A stretch of 64,000 nucleotides of DNA from a bacterium 1xD8-48. Lineage in GTDB: Bacteria > Bacillota > Clostridia > Lachnospirales > Lachnospiraceae. The notes below the pieces were generated by a model. It did not search any database. It was given only the letters and a program-made list of their open reading frames with translations, and was not told the DNA's origin. This document shows, in pieces, positions 9,401 through 17,752 of this stretch (the first letter of the stretch is position 1; each line of letters begins with the position of its first letter). Made by a program: the position numbers and the translations under genes. Where the stretch lies: NCBI GenBank assembly GCA_009917455.1, contig QZDS01000006.1, positions 159,598-223,597 of the forward strand, in the 5' to 3' direction.

Positions 9401-10526
9401 CAGGCAATATTTTGATGAAGAATTATCTTTGGGGCTTGTATTTGCCAGAGAAAGCAAAACCATACCGGAGGCGGCTAAACAGGCAGAAAGTGTCATCAGA
9501 GAAGCTGACAGAAATAGATCCGTGGCGGAGATTGTGTCGAATCTGGACAGGATTTTTCATGCCCATATTGGAAATCTGGTAACTTACGGGACGTTTATGG
9601 AGGAGTGTTTCGCGCAAGGGACAACAGATGCGATGGTTTTGCGTAAACGTCATAGAATCGTCTCTTATATGCAGGGGCGTAAACTATATTTTGAAGAATT
9701 CTATCAGGTAATCAAAGAGAGAATTGATGAAACCGAACTGTTGATCCGCCAAAAAGACAGGGAACTGTTTGAGAATATCCTGTCGGATACACTTAGCAGG
9801 AAGTTAAATGTCCGTATTGCGGAAAGCAGGAAGTGGATTCAGGATATGTCTTCCCTTATGCGAAAGATGGATACTTCCATGTCGCTGACCTTTTCGTTGG
9901 ACTGGAGGGCTAAAACCGCGGAGGGTGACGGGGAACTGGATACGGCGGAGTTGGAGAAGATGCTGAACCGTGACAGGGAATTGATGACGGCGGAGGATAT
10001 TGAAAGGATCTCCGCACATTTCAGAAATAAGATTTATACGGTAAAACAGACGGCGGAGGAAAACGGTGAAGTCTTAAACTATTCTGATTTGGTGAGGGAA
10101 GCGCTGGATTATCGGAAGTGGTTTGAATTCAAAATGTTTTATTATCGAAATGACGAGAACAAAAAGGAATTGACAAACGGAGCCTTTAACCGCTTCAGCG
10201 GTGGCGAGAAGGCAATGGCCATGTATGTTCCGCTGTTTGCCGCGGTGAATGCGCAATATAAAAAGGCGGAGAATGACGATTTGCCAAGAGTGATTGCGTT
10301 GGATGAAGCTTTTGCGGGTGTGGATGACAAAAATATCAGCAGCATGTTTGATCTCGTAAGAAAGTTCGATTTCGATTATATCATGAATTCACAGGTGCTG
10401 TGGGGATGTTATGCGTCCGTACCCTTCCTGCGGATCGCGGAATTGCTTCGGCCTGCCAATTCTCAAGTAGTTACGGTGATCTATTATCTGTGGAACGGAA
10501 AACAGAGAATCATTGAGGAACAGTAA
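6489..10526 (+). CDS. jetC: Wadjet type II SMC-like ATPase JetC (TIGR02680 family)
   Basis: A 1345-residue SMC/MukB-like ATPase. Walker A GQNGSGKS lies at residues 34-41; two long coiled-coil arms rich in E/K/R flank a central hinge-like stretch; the ABC signature FSGGEK is near residue 1236 and Walker B VIALDEAFAG near 1268. This is the motor of Wadjet: it extrudes DNA loops and, together with JetD, cleaves circular plasmid DNA. It starts within the jetB stop codon and its own stop lies 1 nt before the preferred jetD start. Length and motif order fit the family and no internal break is visible. Confidence 0.93.
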   Translation: MRERWHMNRIGFVNFWLYDDEVFSFADGKLLLRGQNGSGKSITTQSFIPFILDGDRTPSRLDPFGSNDRRMEYYFLNDGEKEEATGYLYLEFQKGNRYRTIGIGQQAQRGKPMGFWGFVVLDGRRIGFDFNLYREVGDTKIAYTKQEMKKELGENNLFTETQKDYMRFVNKHIFGFPRLEQYEQFIRLLIKVRAPKLSKEFTPKKVYEILNDSLQTLSDEDLRAMVDAMEKMDDIQDKLNGLKRAYKDLQIIRNEYVRYNQYMLGQKATAYLEEKRMVDAAREKLEAETDELEETKERLEKSYGRAEALRAEKGLLEREKEAIGTTDLEEADEKLRQCRKRREDAEKEIALYCQHMEQHKNAIREYDAAIREIRKKVDACQMEIERFVSDMNELQETIRFSGHGQIVSLWKYSESYEACKNIKIEIEKLCKSVESALEELKKFREIQLQWDRLSEECSVLEEKKAQAWQQVNDAEKMEDGLRDDLIEAYYGLEKLNQEFYLSKKELEQISAYIQKYQGMADYGDIRNLVGNIWKMKNQKLGSELSALKVRKEKQAETVRVCGEELEELEKMPEITPVRREILCRTREKLSENHIAFLPFYKAVDFTEDVSGQERDLMECQLEDAGLLDALVVAKKDYMRAMQVLGEWSDKVLCLEDSGKMGYGKLAAVAQDMELRKMIERILSNIGEEDGCQIVLKPNGYFRHGALEGYSRPEKEACYIGEAIRRKKREEQIRRKKEELQLLRQELEALEQGIAGLEKRIAILQEEYRGLPVFDELDAAIAMKKDLNWTFEKCGEECGKKQKEKEECETQKKQSAQRVITKCRELPYERNIESYEEILEALYEYKSQLESFQIAVMRLLAEQEREDMQKRLIEKEEDAIDAEDIHKKRAERELQEQRLQIEKLEEFLNAPENREKAERLKTIRDELDLKSKEETELGKKQAVWEDAVKRLEPDIEIRKSNVMEKMEKEARLRQYFDEELSLGLVFARESKTIPEAAKQAESVIREADRNRSVAEIVSNLDRIFHAHIGNLVTYGTFMEECFAQGTTDAMVLRKRHRIVSYMQGRKLYFEEFYQVIKERIDETELLIRQKDRELFENILSDTLSRKLNVRIAESRKWIQDMSSLMRKMDTSMSLTFSLDWRAKTAEGDGELDTAELEKMLNRDRELMTAEDIERISAHFRNKIYTVKQTAEENGEVLNYSDLVREALDYRKWFEFKMFYYRNDENKKELTNGAFNRFSGGEKAMAMYVPLFAAVNAQYKKAENDDLPRVIALDEAFAGVDDKNISSMFDLVRKFDFDYIMNSQVLWGCYASVPFLRIAELLRPANSQVVTVIYYLWNGKQRIIEEQ

Positions 10527-10527
10527 A

Positions 10528-11838
10528 GTGGAAGAAAAAATCTTAGAGGAATGCGCGCTTTATTTCAGGAAAGACAAAGCATATACCTGTATGTTTGCTG
10601 AGTTGAAGAAGAAATACATAAAATATGGGAGGCTTTCAGGGAAAATTTTTCTTGCAAATTTATCTGAGGCGGAATGCGTCGCTTTGGGTAAAGTGTTTGG
10701 GAGAAGTCTGTTGCCGGGTGATTTTGTTTTCTCTGTCTCCGAGTTGCAGGTGGCGCTGAATGAGACGAGGTTCTGTGGAGTCGAAATGGAGGCGCTTGTA
10801 GAACGGTATTTTGAGGAAAAGCTTGTGTCAAACAGCCGGAGGAGGGAAGAAAAGAAGGCTTGCAATAACCGATTTTGGGAGGCGGTGCTGGATGAGGTGG
10901 GAAGCCGGTTTGGAGAGGACGCCGGGGGAACACAGTGGCTAAAAGGAGTGCGGGAACAGCGTAAATATGGCTATCATTTGATTATCAGGGAGAGAGAAAA
11001 ATCGAGTGACAGCATAAAAGAAATGCTTATGGAAGTGTGCGGTGCATTGGCATATTTGTCACGGGAGGATAGGAATGGAGCGGGATTTGTCAGGCTGGCG
11101 GTGCTGGGGGCGGAGGTCACAAAGAATCCCCACTGCTTTGACAGACAGAATGCGCCTGGACGTTTGCTGATTAGCGCTTTAAGCTATATTTATCGGGAGG
11201 AAGAGCCGACAGCCCAGGAAGACATTCTGGCTTTGTATTATAAGGCGGGGATTGCGCCTGATGATATTTCCAGCTATACCACGTGTTACGGAATCCATTT
11301 CTACGAAGGCGACAGGGAACATGAAGCCTATCGACATTTTATTGGAAAGGGCGAAAAATATGTCCTGACGCTTTCTAATTTGAGTAGATTGACAAGGGCG
11401 GACAGCGGCAGGAAGAAAGTTTTTATTATCGAAAACCAGATGGTTTTTTCTCAGGTTTGTGATGAAATGGATGGGGAGGAATACGCAATCGTGTGTACTT
11501 CCGGGCAGCCCAGAACGGCTTCTCTGTTTTTAATAGATTTGCTGCTGAAATCCGAATGTAAACTATATTACTGCGGCGATATTGACCCGGAAGGAATTGA
11601 GATCGCGGACAGAGTGCTTACAAGAGGTAAAGGGAAGATTCTGCCATGGAGAATGACGGCGCAGGATTATTATCGCTCGCTATCGGATGAGGCGCTTACA
11701 GAAAAACGTTTGAACCGATTGGATAAGATTGCAAACGCTCAATTGAGAGAGCTTGCGGAACTTTTGAAAGCAGAGAAAAAAGCAGGGTATCAGGAGCATT
11801 TGATTGATTTGATGGTGGGAGATATTAGGACAGAATAA
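10528..11838 (+). CDS. jetD: Wadjet type II TOPRIM nuclease JetD (TIGR02679/DUF2399 family)
   Basis: A 436-residue protein whose C-terminal third has a TOPRIM-like core: Glu in FIIENQM (about residue 302) and the YYCGDIDPEG motif (about 347-356), as in DUF2399. This is the nuclease of Wadjet, which cuts DNA once loop extrusion stalls. The preferred start is GTG 10528, one nucleotide after the jetC stop, with GAGG 9 nt upstream; TTG 10513 is in frame but lacks a ribosome site. Last gene of the operon; repeat copy 2 begins 29 bp beyond its stop and no clear terminator is seen. Confidence 0.9.
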   Translation: MEEKILEECALYFRKDKAYTCMFAELKKKYIKYGRLSGKIFLANLSEAECVALGKVFGRSLLPGDFVFSVSELQVALNETRFCGVEMEALVERYFEEKLVSNSRRREEKKACNNRFWEAVLDEVGSRFGEDAGGTQWLKGVREQRKYGYHLIIREREKSSDSIKEMLMEVCGALAYLSREDRNGAGFVRLAVLGAEVTKNPHCFDRQNAPGRLLISALSYIYREEEPTAQEDILALYYKAGIAPDDISSYTTCYGIHFYEGDREHEAYRHFIGKGEKYVLTLSNLSRLTRADSGRKKVFIIENQMVFSQVCDEMDGEEYAIVCTSGQPRTASLFLIDLLLKSECKLYYCGDIDPEGIEIADRVLTRGKGKILPWRMTAQDYYRSLSDEALTEKRLNRLDKIANAQLRELAELLKAEKKAGYQEHLIDLMVGDIRTE

Positions 11839-11867
11839 TAGGATAATGAAGAGGATTATTTTATAAT

Positions 11868-12340
11868 GCAACTTGACACTAATTTACCATCAATTTTCCT
11901 TCCACTTGACACTAATTTATCATACGCCCTACGAAGTTATGCGCGTTTCAGTGATTTTCTCTCAAAAAAATTGAAAAAAGTTTGTGACATTAACTTGACA
12001 TACGCGGGATATGGGGCACTTTGTGTCGAAAATAGTCTGCCGGGGTAGAATATAATAGTTTATTGGGGAATAAGTACTTTATTTTATGGTATATGGTGTC
12101 GAATAATGTGATTAGTATGCGTTGATTTTAGGGAAATAGATTTAATTTGCTCACTGTTTTTATGCATTTATGAACTAAAATCGACAAAATTCCTGTATCG
12201 TGTATTTTAGGGTTTTTCGTGATGGAGTTGGAAAGTAAGATGTAACGATGGAATAGATAAAATCAATCTATTAGTTTATCGGCGAGTAAATAGAGTTGAT
12301 GAATTAAACGTAGAGGATTTGAAAAAATCCAAATTGTAAA
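11868..12340. repeat. Dispersed non-coding repeat, copy 2
   Basis: The core 11868-12048 matches copy 1 and copy 3 closely, with the longest shared block around GTTTGTGACATTAACTTGACA (about 11980-12001) and AAAATAGTCTGCC. TTGACACTAATTTA occurs twice in this copy. Similarity to copy 1 continues to about 12150 (a decayed version of the 17-bp hairpin), is interrupted by about 150 bp, and resumes at 12298-12340. The stretch 12050-12320 holds no other gene that I can see. It lies between jetD and the truncated HEPN gene. Confidence 0.85.
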
Positions 12341-13444
12341 GAACTAAAATTTCCCAAGGTAATTATAGATTTTGGAGAGATTATCGACTGGACGGAACTC
12401 TGCAGTTTTAATTGGGAAGTAAAAGATGATTATAGAGATGAGAAACTGGCGTGGAATTATAATTCTGACATAGAATTTGAAATTAATAGCAATACCACAT
12501 TGCGTATAGTTCCGCATCTTGGTTCAAAAAGTATGGGAAATATAACGACTAAAAAAGTGACTATTGAGCAGGCGGTATATATGCAGTTGGAATATCAGAA
12601 AGATGTTTGTTGGGATGATGTAATAAAGGATATACAGATAGTAAGCCAGTTACTGACTCTTGGCATAAACAAAACCATTTATATTGAAGAAATATGGTAT
12701 CTACATCAATCAAATAAAGATGAAAGAGGATTCATTAGTAAAAGAGATGTTTTTATTGGAGATGCTAAAGCAGGAAAGCATCAGGCGGGTGGATGGATGT
12801 ATTATCTTTTTACATTATCTGATTTAACGGGAAATGCTTATCATTGTTTGAAAAACTGGTATTCCAAATATGATTTATTAGGATCTATTGTTGAACTATA
12901 TGAAACAGCGTATAATTATCCAAGTATATCGAGTGAGATGCTATTTTTAAATCTGACCCAGGCATTGGAAACATATCATGCCAGATTTGTTAGTAATGAT
13001 TTGAGAAAGTATATTAAATTAGTAGATGTTTTTTTGAGAAAAAGTTATAAATTAACAGATGATGATGGGTTTGATGGGCATATATTGAGTTACCGTCAGG
13101 TGCTTATCGCACAGAATGAAGAGGGAATGAGAAGCATTACATTAAAAAGCAGATTAGGATATTTATTTTTGGCCAGATTTGAAATTATATTCGAGTATTT
13201 GGATTATAAAATGGATGAATTTATTCAAAAGGTAGTCGACACAAGAAACTATTATACACATTATTCTATTGATAAGAAGGAAAAGATTTTTCCGAAACAT
13301 CAAATGCCCTATGTGAATGGGATATTATTGGGAGTATTGCAGTACTATATTTTGAAAGAAATTGGTATTAAAGATGAGCATATTAAGAAGGCTGTCCGCC
13401 AACAAATAGCTGGGGTATCGCATTCTTATAATGCTATAAAATAA
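12323..13444 (+). pseudogene. ApeA-like HEPN ribonuclease, 5'-truncated
   Basis: The frame is open from 12323 but has no credible start or ribosome site; the first usable start codon is TTG 12500 (314 residues). The C-terminal part carries a HEPN catalytic motif, R-N-Y-Y-T-H (Rx4H, about nt 13249-13266), in a VVDTRNYYTHYS context typical of ApeA-type HEPN proteins. Upstream sequence in frame (FGEIIDWTELCSFNW-like) resembles the beta-rich ApeA N-terminal domain, of which the beginning is lost. Full ApeA proteins are longer. Such HEPN RNases act in abortive infection by cutting RNA. The 5' break abuts repeat copy 2. Whether the fragment is expressed is unknown. Confidence 0.65.
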
Positions 13445-13561
13445 TGATGAAAACATATAATGTAAGGATATTATTGAATGATGTATTTTATAGGCCACGA
13501 CTGTGAAATGGCTAATCGATTGACTGCTTTTTGTATATATGAAACATACATTTCTGGCACT

Positions 13562-13736
13562 CCAACTTGACACTAATTTACCGTCAATTTTGCCCCAACT
13601 TAGCAATAATCAACCGTACTACCAACGAAGTTATGCGGGTTTCAGCGATTTCCACTCAAAAAAAGTAAAAAAAGTTTGTGACATTAACTTGACATACACG
13701 GGGGTATGGGGCGTTGTGTGTTGAAAATAGTCTGCC
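13562..13736. repeat. Dispersed non-coding repeat, copy 3 (truncated on the right)
   Basis: This copy matches copies 1 and 2 from CCAACTTGACACTAATT to AAAATAGTCTGCC and then stops abruptly at 13736, where methyltransferase coding sequence begins. The distal half present in copies 1 and 2, including the hairpin region, is absent. The sharp edge suggests recombination or deletion at the repeat that removed the 5' part of the methyltransferase gene. Confidence 0.85.
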
Positions 13737-15087
13737 AATCAAAGATAATTTCCTTGACTTTGCGATCAGTACATCGGAACGCTATTCCCTGATTATAGGG
13801 AATCCCCCTTATATTAATAAGAAATTAATGAAAGAAGATGATATTGAGAAAGCACGTAATATTTGTGTGGAGGCAGGACTAAAAGAAACGATAATGCAGA
13901 ATATGTGGCTGGCATTTGTAGTAGGGGCCTGTAGACTGCTTCAACCGGGAGGTAGCATCTTTTTTGTGTTGCCGATGGAATTTTTGCAGGTACAATATGC
14001 AGAGAAACTGAGAGGATATTTAGAGAAGTTATTTAATATAATACATATTATTGTTTTTAAAAAAGCCATGTTTTTGGAAATTGAACAGGATGTTTGTTTG
14101 GTTTATCTGACAAATAATGATTGTACTGAAAGGCATATACGTTATGAAGTGTATGAGGACTGTAGGAAAAAGATTCCAGTACAGGAAAACAGCATACGTT
14201 GGAATAAACCACTAAAAAAGTGGTCAAATGCAGTTCTCAGTGATGACGATATTTCTTTGCTGAAAAATGCTATGAACCGATATTCACAGATTAAAAATAT
14301 GGGTGAAATTGCACCAGGTATTGTAACGGGAGGGAACCGCTATTTTATTTTGCCGGAAGACAAGGTGGAAGAGTATCAGTGCAAGGAGTATGTGCTTCCG
14401 ATTGTACAGAAGGCTTCTTATATATCGAAGGATACCATAGAGATTTCAGAAGCAGTAGTAAACGGAATAGCTCGTGGCAATAAACCGGTTTATTTATTGA
14501 ATCTGTCCCAGGAAAAAGATATGCAAAGATTGCCAATTGGATTGCAAGTATATTTGGAGTGGGCAGGGGAACAAGAAATTGGCGATAAACGGTTGAAAGA
14601 TTGCTATAAATGTTCAAATCGGATACCGTGGTATGGTGTGCCAATTGTGCAAAAAGGAGAAGTAGTTTTTTTTAAACGCTATGGCTGTCTGCCCAGAATT
14701 TTTTATAACTCTGCGAATGTACATACTACGGATGCAGGGTATCATATACGGCTTCAGGATGAATTTGATGGGGAGAGTTTGGTTTTCTGCTTTTTTAACT
14801 CCATTACTCTTGCTCAATGTGAATTCAATGGCCGATATTATGGGGGAGGAGTATGTGAACTTGTGCCAACAGAATTTAAGGACATTGTGGTCCCATATCG
14901 CTATATTGGACAGGAAGATAAAGGAAGGCTAAAATCCATGTTCAAAAATGCAGAGCCGGTGAAAGATATTGTCGGATTTGTAAATAAATTAACAATCTGC
15001 AGGGATTACGAGGCTGAGCAGATATATCGGTTTGAAAAAATCCGCAGGGTTTTGATGGGGAGGAGAATTGATGAGGCAGAAACTTAA
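13714..15087 (+). pseudogene. N6-adenine DNA methyltransferase (Eco57I/TaqI-like), 5'-truncated
   Basis: The open frame has the catalytic NPPY motif (about nt 13800-13811, in LIIGNPPYI) and a C-terminal TaqI-like specificity domain with RIPWYGVPIVQKGEVVFF-type sequence. The SAM-binding motif I that should precede NPPY by about 100 residues is missing. The first eight codons (TTG 13714 onward, MCVENSLP) belong to repeat copy 3, so the annotated start is an accident of the fusion. The fragment was probably part of a type IIG or BREX-like restriction-modification protein and should not be active without motif I. The 3' end appears intact. Confidence 0.78.
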
Positions 15088-15437
15088 GTGAATATTTGAG
15101 GCTGTAAAAAATCTTGTGTCTATGGGGAAATAATCTTTCCTGCCAGGAATCAGATATGTAGAAATTTGCTGTCGAATATTGCTGCTTTCATGTTGTCAAA
15201 TTACTTCTCTGATAATATGAATGAGTTTTAATAGGAACACTGTAATATCAAGGCTTTTCGGAGCCAGCAACCACAAAAAAATATTATTTGAGCTATCACA
15301 TTACGCAGAAAGCCGTCCGGCATGAAAAAACGGGCGGCTTTTTTGCGTGGATAGCCGGGAGGGAGGCGAAAAAATAGTAACAAAGTTTTAGTGCAAGATT
15401 TGTGCAACATTCACGAAATTAAAAAAGGAGGTAACGA
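15088..15437. other. 350-bp intergenic stretch between defence island and GC-rich ParB fragment
   Basis: No gene is apparent. It contains a strong terminator (15309-15344) and, at the right end, an AAAAAAGGAGG ribosome site for the frame at 15438. Base composition changes here from AT-rich on the left to very GC-rich on the right, so an element boundary probably lies in or near this stretch. Confidence 0.5.
15309..15344 (+). terminator. Rho-independent terminator
   Basis: AAGCCGTCCG (15309-15318) pairs with CGGGCGGCTT (15331-15340), a 10-bp stem with one G-T pair, followed by a T run (15339-15344). It would end transcription coming from the defence island. Confidence 0.8.
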
Positions 15438-15941
15438 ATGGCAGACGAAAAATTAAACGTGAGCCCGGAGGAAAATCCCCAGCCCAGCTTGTTCGATACT
15501 GGCTCGGCGGATGCTCCTGCCCCGGAAACATCCGCGCCGGAGCCCCCGGCCCCGGAGAACATTCCCGAGCAGGCCGCCGTGGATGCGCCCGCCCAGGATG
15601 CCCCGGCTGGTGCTCCCGGCGAGGTGAGTGTATCCGCTGACCAGATTGAAAAGCTGATGGCAGAACAGCGGGCGGCGGGACGTGCGGAGGTGGAAAAGAA
15701 CGAGCCACCCGAACCGGAACAGCCGCCCACCCCGGCCCCGGAGGATAAGGCCGCCGGGGAAAAGGAGCCCGAGAAAAAGGGAAAGGTCGCCAAAGAGAAA
15801 ACGCGGGGCCCGGTGAACCGGGAGGGACGGGGGCCCGCCGTGGCCGCCCGGCCAAGGCTGACAAGGCGGCCCCGGACAGGCCCCCGTCCCCACCTCGAGA
15901 CAAAATGTCCCAAAGCAAGGAGGCCAAGGCCGCCACGGTAA
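15438..15941 (+). pseudogene. N-terminal disordered region of ParB-like protein, frameshifted
   Basis: Starts at ATG 15438 with AAAAAGGAGG 9 nt upstream. It encodes a Pro/Ala/Glu-rich low-complexity segment of the kind found at the N-terminus of ParB-like proteins of Tn1549-type conjugative elements. The frame goes off at about 15805-15813 in a GGGGCCCGG run: adding one G there joins it to the ParB frame (RGPGEPGG then RGRPAKADKAA, running into the ATG at 15905). After that point the stated frame is meaningless arginine/proline sequence. I read it as the 5' part of the next gene, broken by a 1-nt deletion, or a sequencing error in a G/C run. Confidence 0.7.
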
Positions 15942-17320
15942 AGGGCAAGGAAGAGGCCCCCGCCGCTCCTGCGCCGGAACAGCCGCCCCAGCCCCGTGAC
16001 GCGACCCGCGCCGAAAAGGAAGAGATTGTCTATCTCAACCTCTCGGAGCTGTTCCCGTTCAAAGACCATCCCTTTGGTGTGCGGGACGATGCGGAAATGA
16101 AAGGGCTTGTGGAGTCCGTCAAGGACAACGGCGTACACCAGCCCGCGCTGGTGCGTCCCCGGGAGGGCGGCGGCTATGAAATCATCGCGGGCCACCGCCG
16201 CCAGCGGGCCAGTGAGCTGGCCGGGTTTGCAAATATGCCCTGTATCGTCCGCAACATGACGGATGACGAGGCCATCCTTGCGATGACGGACGACAACCTG
16301 CGCCACCGGGAAAAGATTTTGCCGATGGAAAAGGCCCAGTCGCTGAAAATGCAGGTGGAGGCCATCAGCCATCAAGGGACGAAGATGGAGGGCGTGGCCG
16401 CCGGGGACGTTGGAAAACGCTCCACGGAAATCGTGGGGGAGCGGAACGGCATGAACTACAAGCAGGTACAGCGGTATATCCGGCTGACCGAGCTTGTGCC
16501 GGAGCTCCAGTCTATGGTGAACGAGAAAAAGCTGTCTTTCACCCCCGCCGTGGAAATCTCGTTCATCAAGCCCAAAAACCAGAGGTTTATCGCCGTTTCC
16601 ATTGAGGGCGAGCAGGCGTCCCCCTCGCTCTCCCAGGCCCAGGAGCTCCGCAAGCTGGATAAGGACGGGAAACTGAACGGCGATGTGATAGACGGCATTT
16701 TGAGCCGTGAAAAAAAGGAGGTAGACAAAGTGATTATTTCCGCCGCTGAACTGAACAAGTATTTCGGCAAGGACACTACGCCCCGGGAGATGCTCGGCGC
16801 GTCCATCGTCGGATCCGAGACCGCATATCCGCATCTGACAGATGAGGAAAAGAAGATCTGGTATCCGTATATGATGGACAGTATCGCGCGTCTGGTGGAA
16901 GAGGCAGAACGGCTGGAAGTCGACATGGCTGTTGAGCCGGTATACTGGCACCCGCTCAAAGACCTGGAGACAACAGCGAAGGTCTTCGATAAGATGAACA
17001 GTTCCCGCCTCAGGATGATATTTGATCCGGCCAATGTGCTGGAACATCCGGAGATTGACCAGGACGCATACTGGGATGAATGGCTGTCTGAGCTTGGAGA
17101 TAAGATAGAAGCGGTTCATATGAAAGATTTCGTCCTCGTGGAAAACGGGGAATATATCCCGGTATGTCTGGGTGAAGGTGTGATCCGCTATGAAAGGATC
17201 ATCAGATGGCTGAAGAAAAATAAGCCGGATATCGTGATTGTGAGAGAGGAATTGCAGATGGAGACAGCGCAGCAGGATCTGAAATATATGAGAGAACTGT
17301 GGGAGAACACAGTGATGTAA
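15905..17320 (+). CDS. Chimeric ORF: ParB-like partition protein fused to C-terminal half of sugar-phosphate isomerase/epimerase
   Basis: Residues about 40-295 are ParB/Spo0J-like: LNLSELFPFKDHPFGVR, the GHRRQRA motif, an HTH region (MNYKQVQRYIRL) and a tail of the type found in conjugative elements. At about nt 16795-16815 the sequence switches in frame to the C-terminal half of a xylose-isomerase-like TIM barrel, with metal-ligand candidates in AVEPVYWHP (Glu), MIFDPANVL (Asp) and AVHMKDF (His). GC-rich codon usage drops at the same place. The protein cannot be a working isomerase (N-terminal half absent). It most likely arose by insertion or deletion of a conjugative element; an assembly join is the alternative. 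Downstream rhaM suggests the barrel was part of a rhamnose/fucose locus. Confidence 0.8.
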   Translation: MSQSKEAKAATVKGKEEAPAAPAPEQPPQPRDATRAEKEEIVYLNLSELFPFKDHPFGVRDDAEMKGLVESVKDNGVHQPALVRPREGGGYEIIAGHRRQRASELAGFANMPCIVRNMTDDEAILAMTDDNLRHREKILPMEKAQSLKMQVEAISHQGTKMEGVAAGDVGKRSTEIVGERNGMNYKQVQRYIRLTELVPELQSMVNEKKLSFTPAVEISFIKPKNQRFIAVSIEGEQASPSLSQAQELRKLDKDGKLNGDVIDGILSREKKEVDKVIISAAELNKYFGKDTTPREMLGASIVGSETAYPHLTDEEKKIWYPYMMDSIARLVEEAERLEVDMAVEPVYWHPLKDLETTAKVFDKMNSSRLRMIFDPANVLEHPEIDQDAYWDEWLSELGDKIEAVHMKDFVLVENGEYIPVCLGEGVIRYERIIRWLKKNKPDIVIVREELQMETAQQDLKYMRELWENTVM

Positions 17321-17362
17321 AACCCGGTTTAATGAATATCAGAGATTGGAGAGAAAACTATT

Positions 17363-17677
17363 ATGATCAGAAAAGGATTTAAAATGAAACTGTATCCGGG
17401 AATGGAAGCAGAATATGAAAAACGCCATAATGAACTGTGGCCGGAGATGCAGGACATGATCCACGAGTACGGCGGTAGAAACTATACGATCTTCCTTGAC
17501 AGGGAGACGCTGATCCTTTACGGATATATCGAAATTGAAGATGTCGGAAAATGGGATGAGAGTGAGGAGACGACGATTAACCGTAAATGGTGGGATTTCA
17601 TGGCGGATATCATGGAGACAAATCCGGATAACAGCCCGGTGTCCGTGGATCTGCAGGAAGTATTTCATCTGGATTAA
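17363..17677 (+). CDS. rhaM: L-rhamnose mutarotase
   Basis: 104 residues, the normal length of RhaM/RhaU, with the N-terminal MKLYPGMEAEYEKRHNELWP signature including the catalytic-type His, plus the WW near the C-terminus (RKWWDFMADIM). It interconverts alpha and beta anomers of L-rhamnose so the sugar can enter isomerisation. ATG 17363 has GGAGAG about 10 nt upstream. It follows the isomerase-like half of the chimeric gene by 42 bp, which suggests an original sugar operon whose 5' part was lost. Convergent with the glycosidase gene. Confidence 0.9.
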   Translation: MIRKGFKMKLYPGMEAEYEKRHNELWPEMQDMIHEYGGRNYTIFLDRETLILYGYIEIEDVGKWDESEETTINRKWWDFMADIMETNPDNSPVSVDLQEVFHLD

Positions 17678-17707
17678 GCAGCGGGCAGCAGTTTTAAAAT
17701 CAGAATA

Positions 17708-17741
17708 AAGGTGCTGTCGCCATTGATGCCGTCAGCACCTT
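17708..17741. terminator. Bidirectional terminator between convergent genes
   Basis: AAGGTGCTG (17708-17716) pairs with CAGCACCTT (17733-17741), a 9-bp stem. The minus-strand side is followed by TTTATT; on the plus strand the downstream flank is A-rich. It lies between rhaM and the glycosidase gene and most likely ends the glycosidase transcript. Confidence 0.6.
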
Positions 17742-17752
17742 GAAAAAACAGT

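Noticed and set aside
11866..12048. 60-codon frame inside repeat copy 2 (similar frame in copy 3)
   Set aside because: Copy 1 has an in-frame stop and the frame has no ribosome site; shared sequence is explained by DNA repeat identity. A decayed short coding element cannot be fully excluded.
2466..13736. Whether the three repeats form a CRISPR-like array
   Set aside because: The units are about 175 bp or longer, lie kilobases apart and have no spacers or cas genes.
15388..17119. Long open frames on the minus strand (up to 566 codons) opposite the ParB-like gene
   Set aside because: They mirror a GC-rich coding strand, lack ribosome sites and have low-complexity composition; the plus strand has the recognisable ParB domain.
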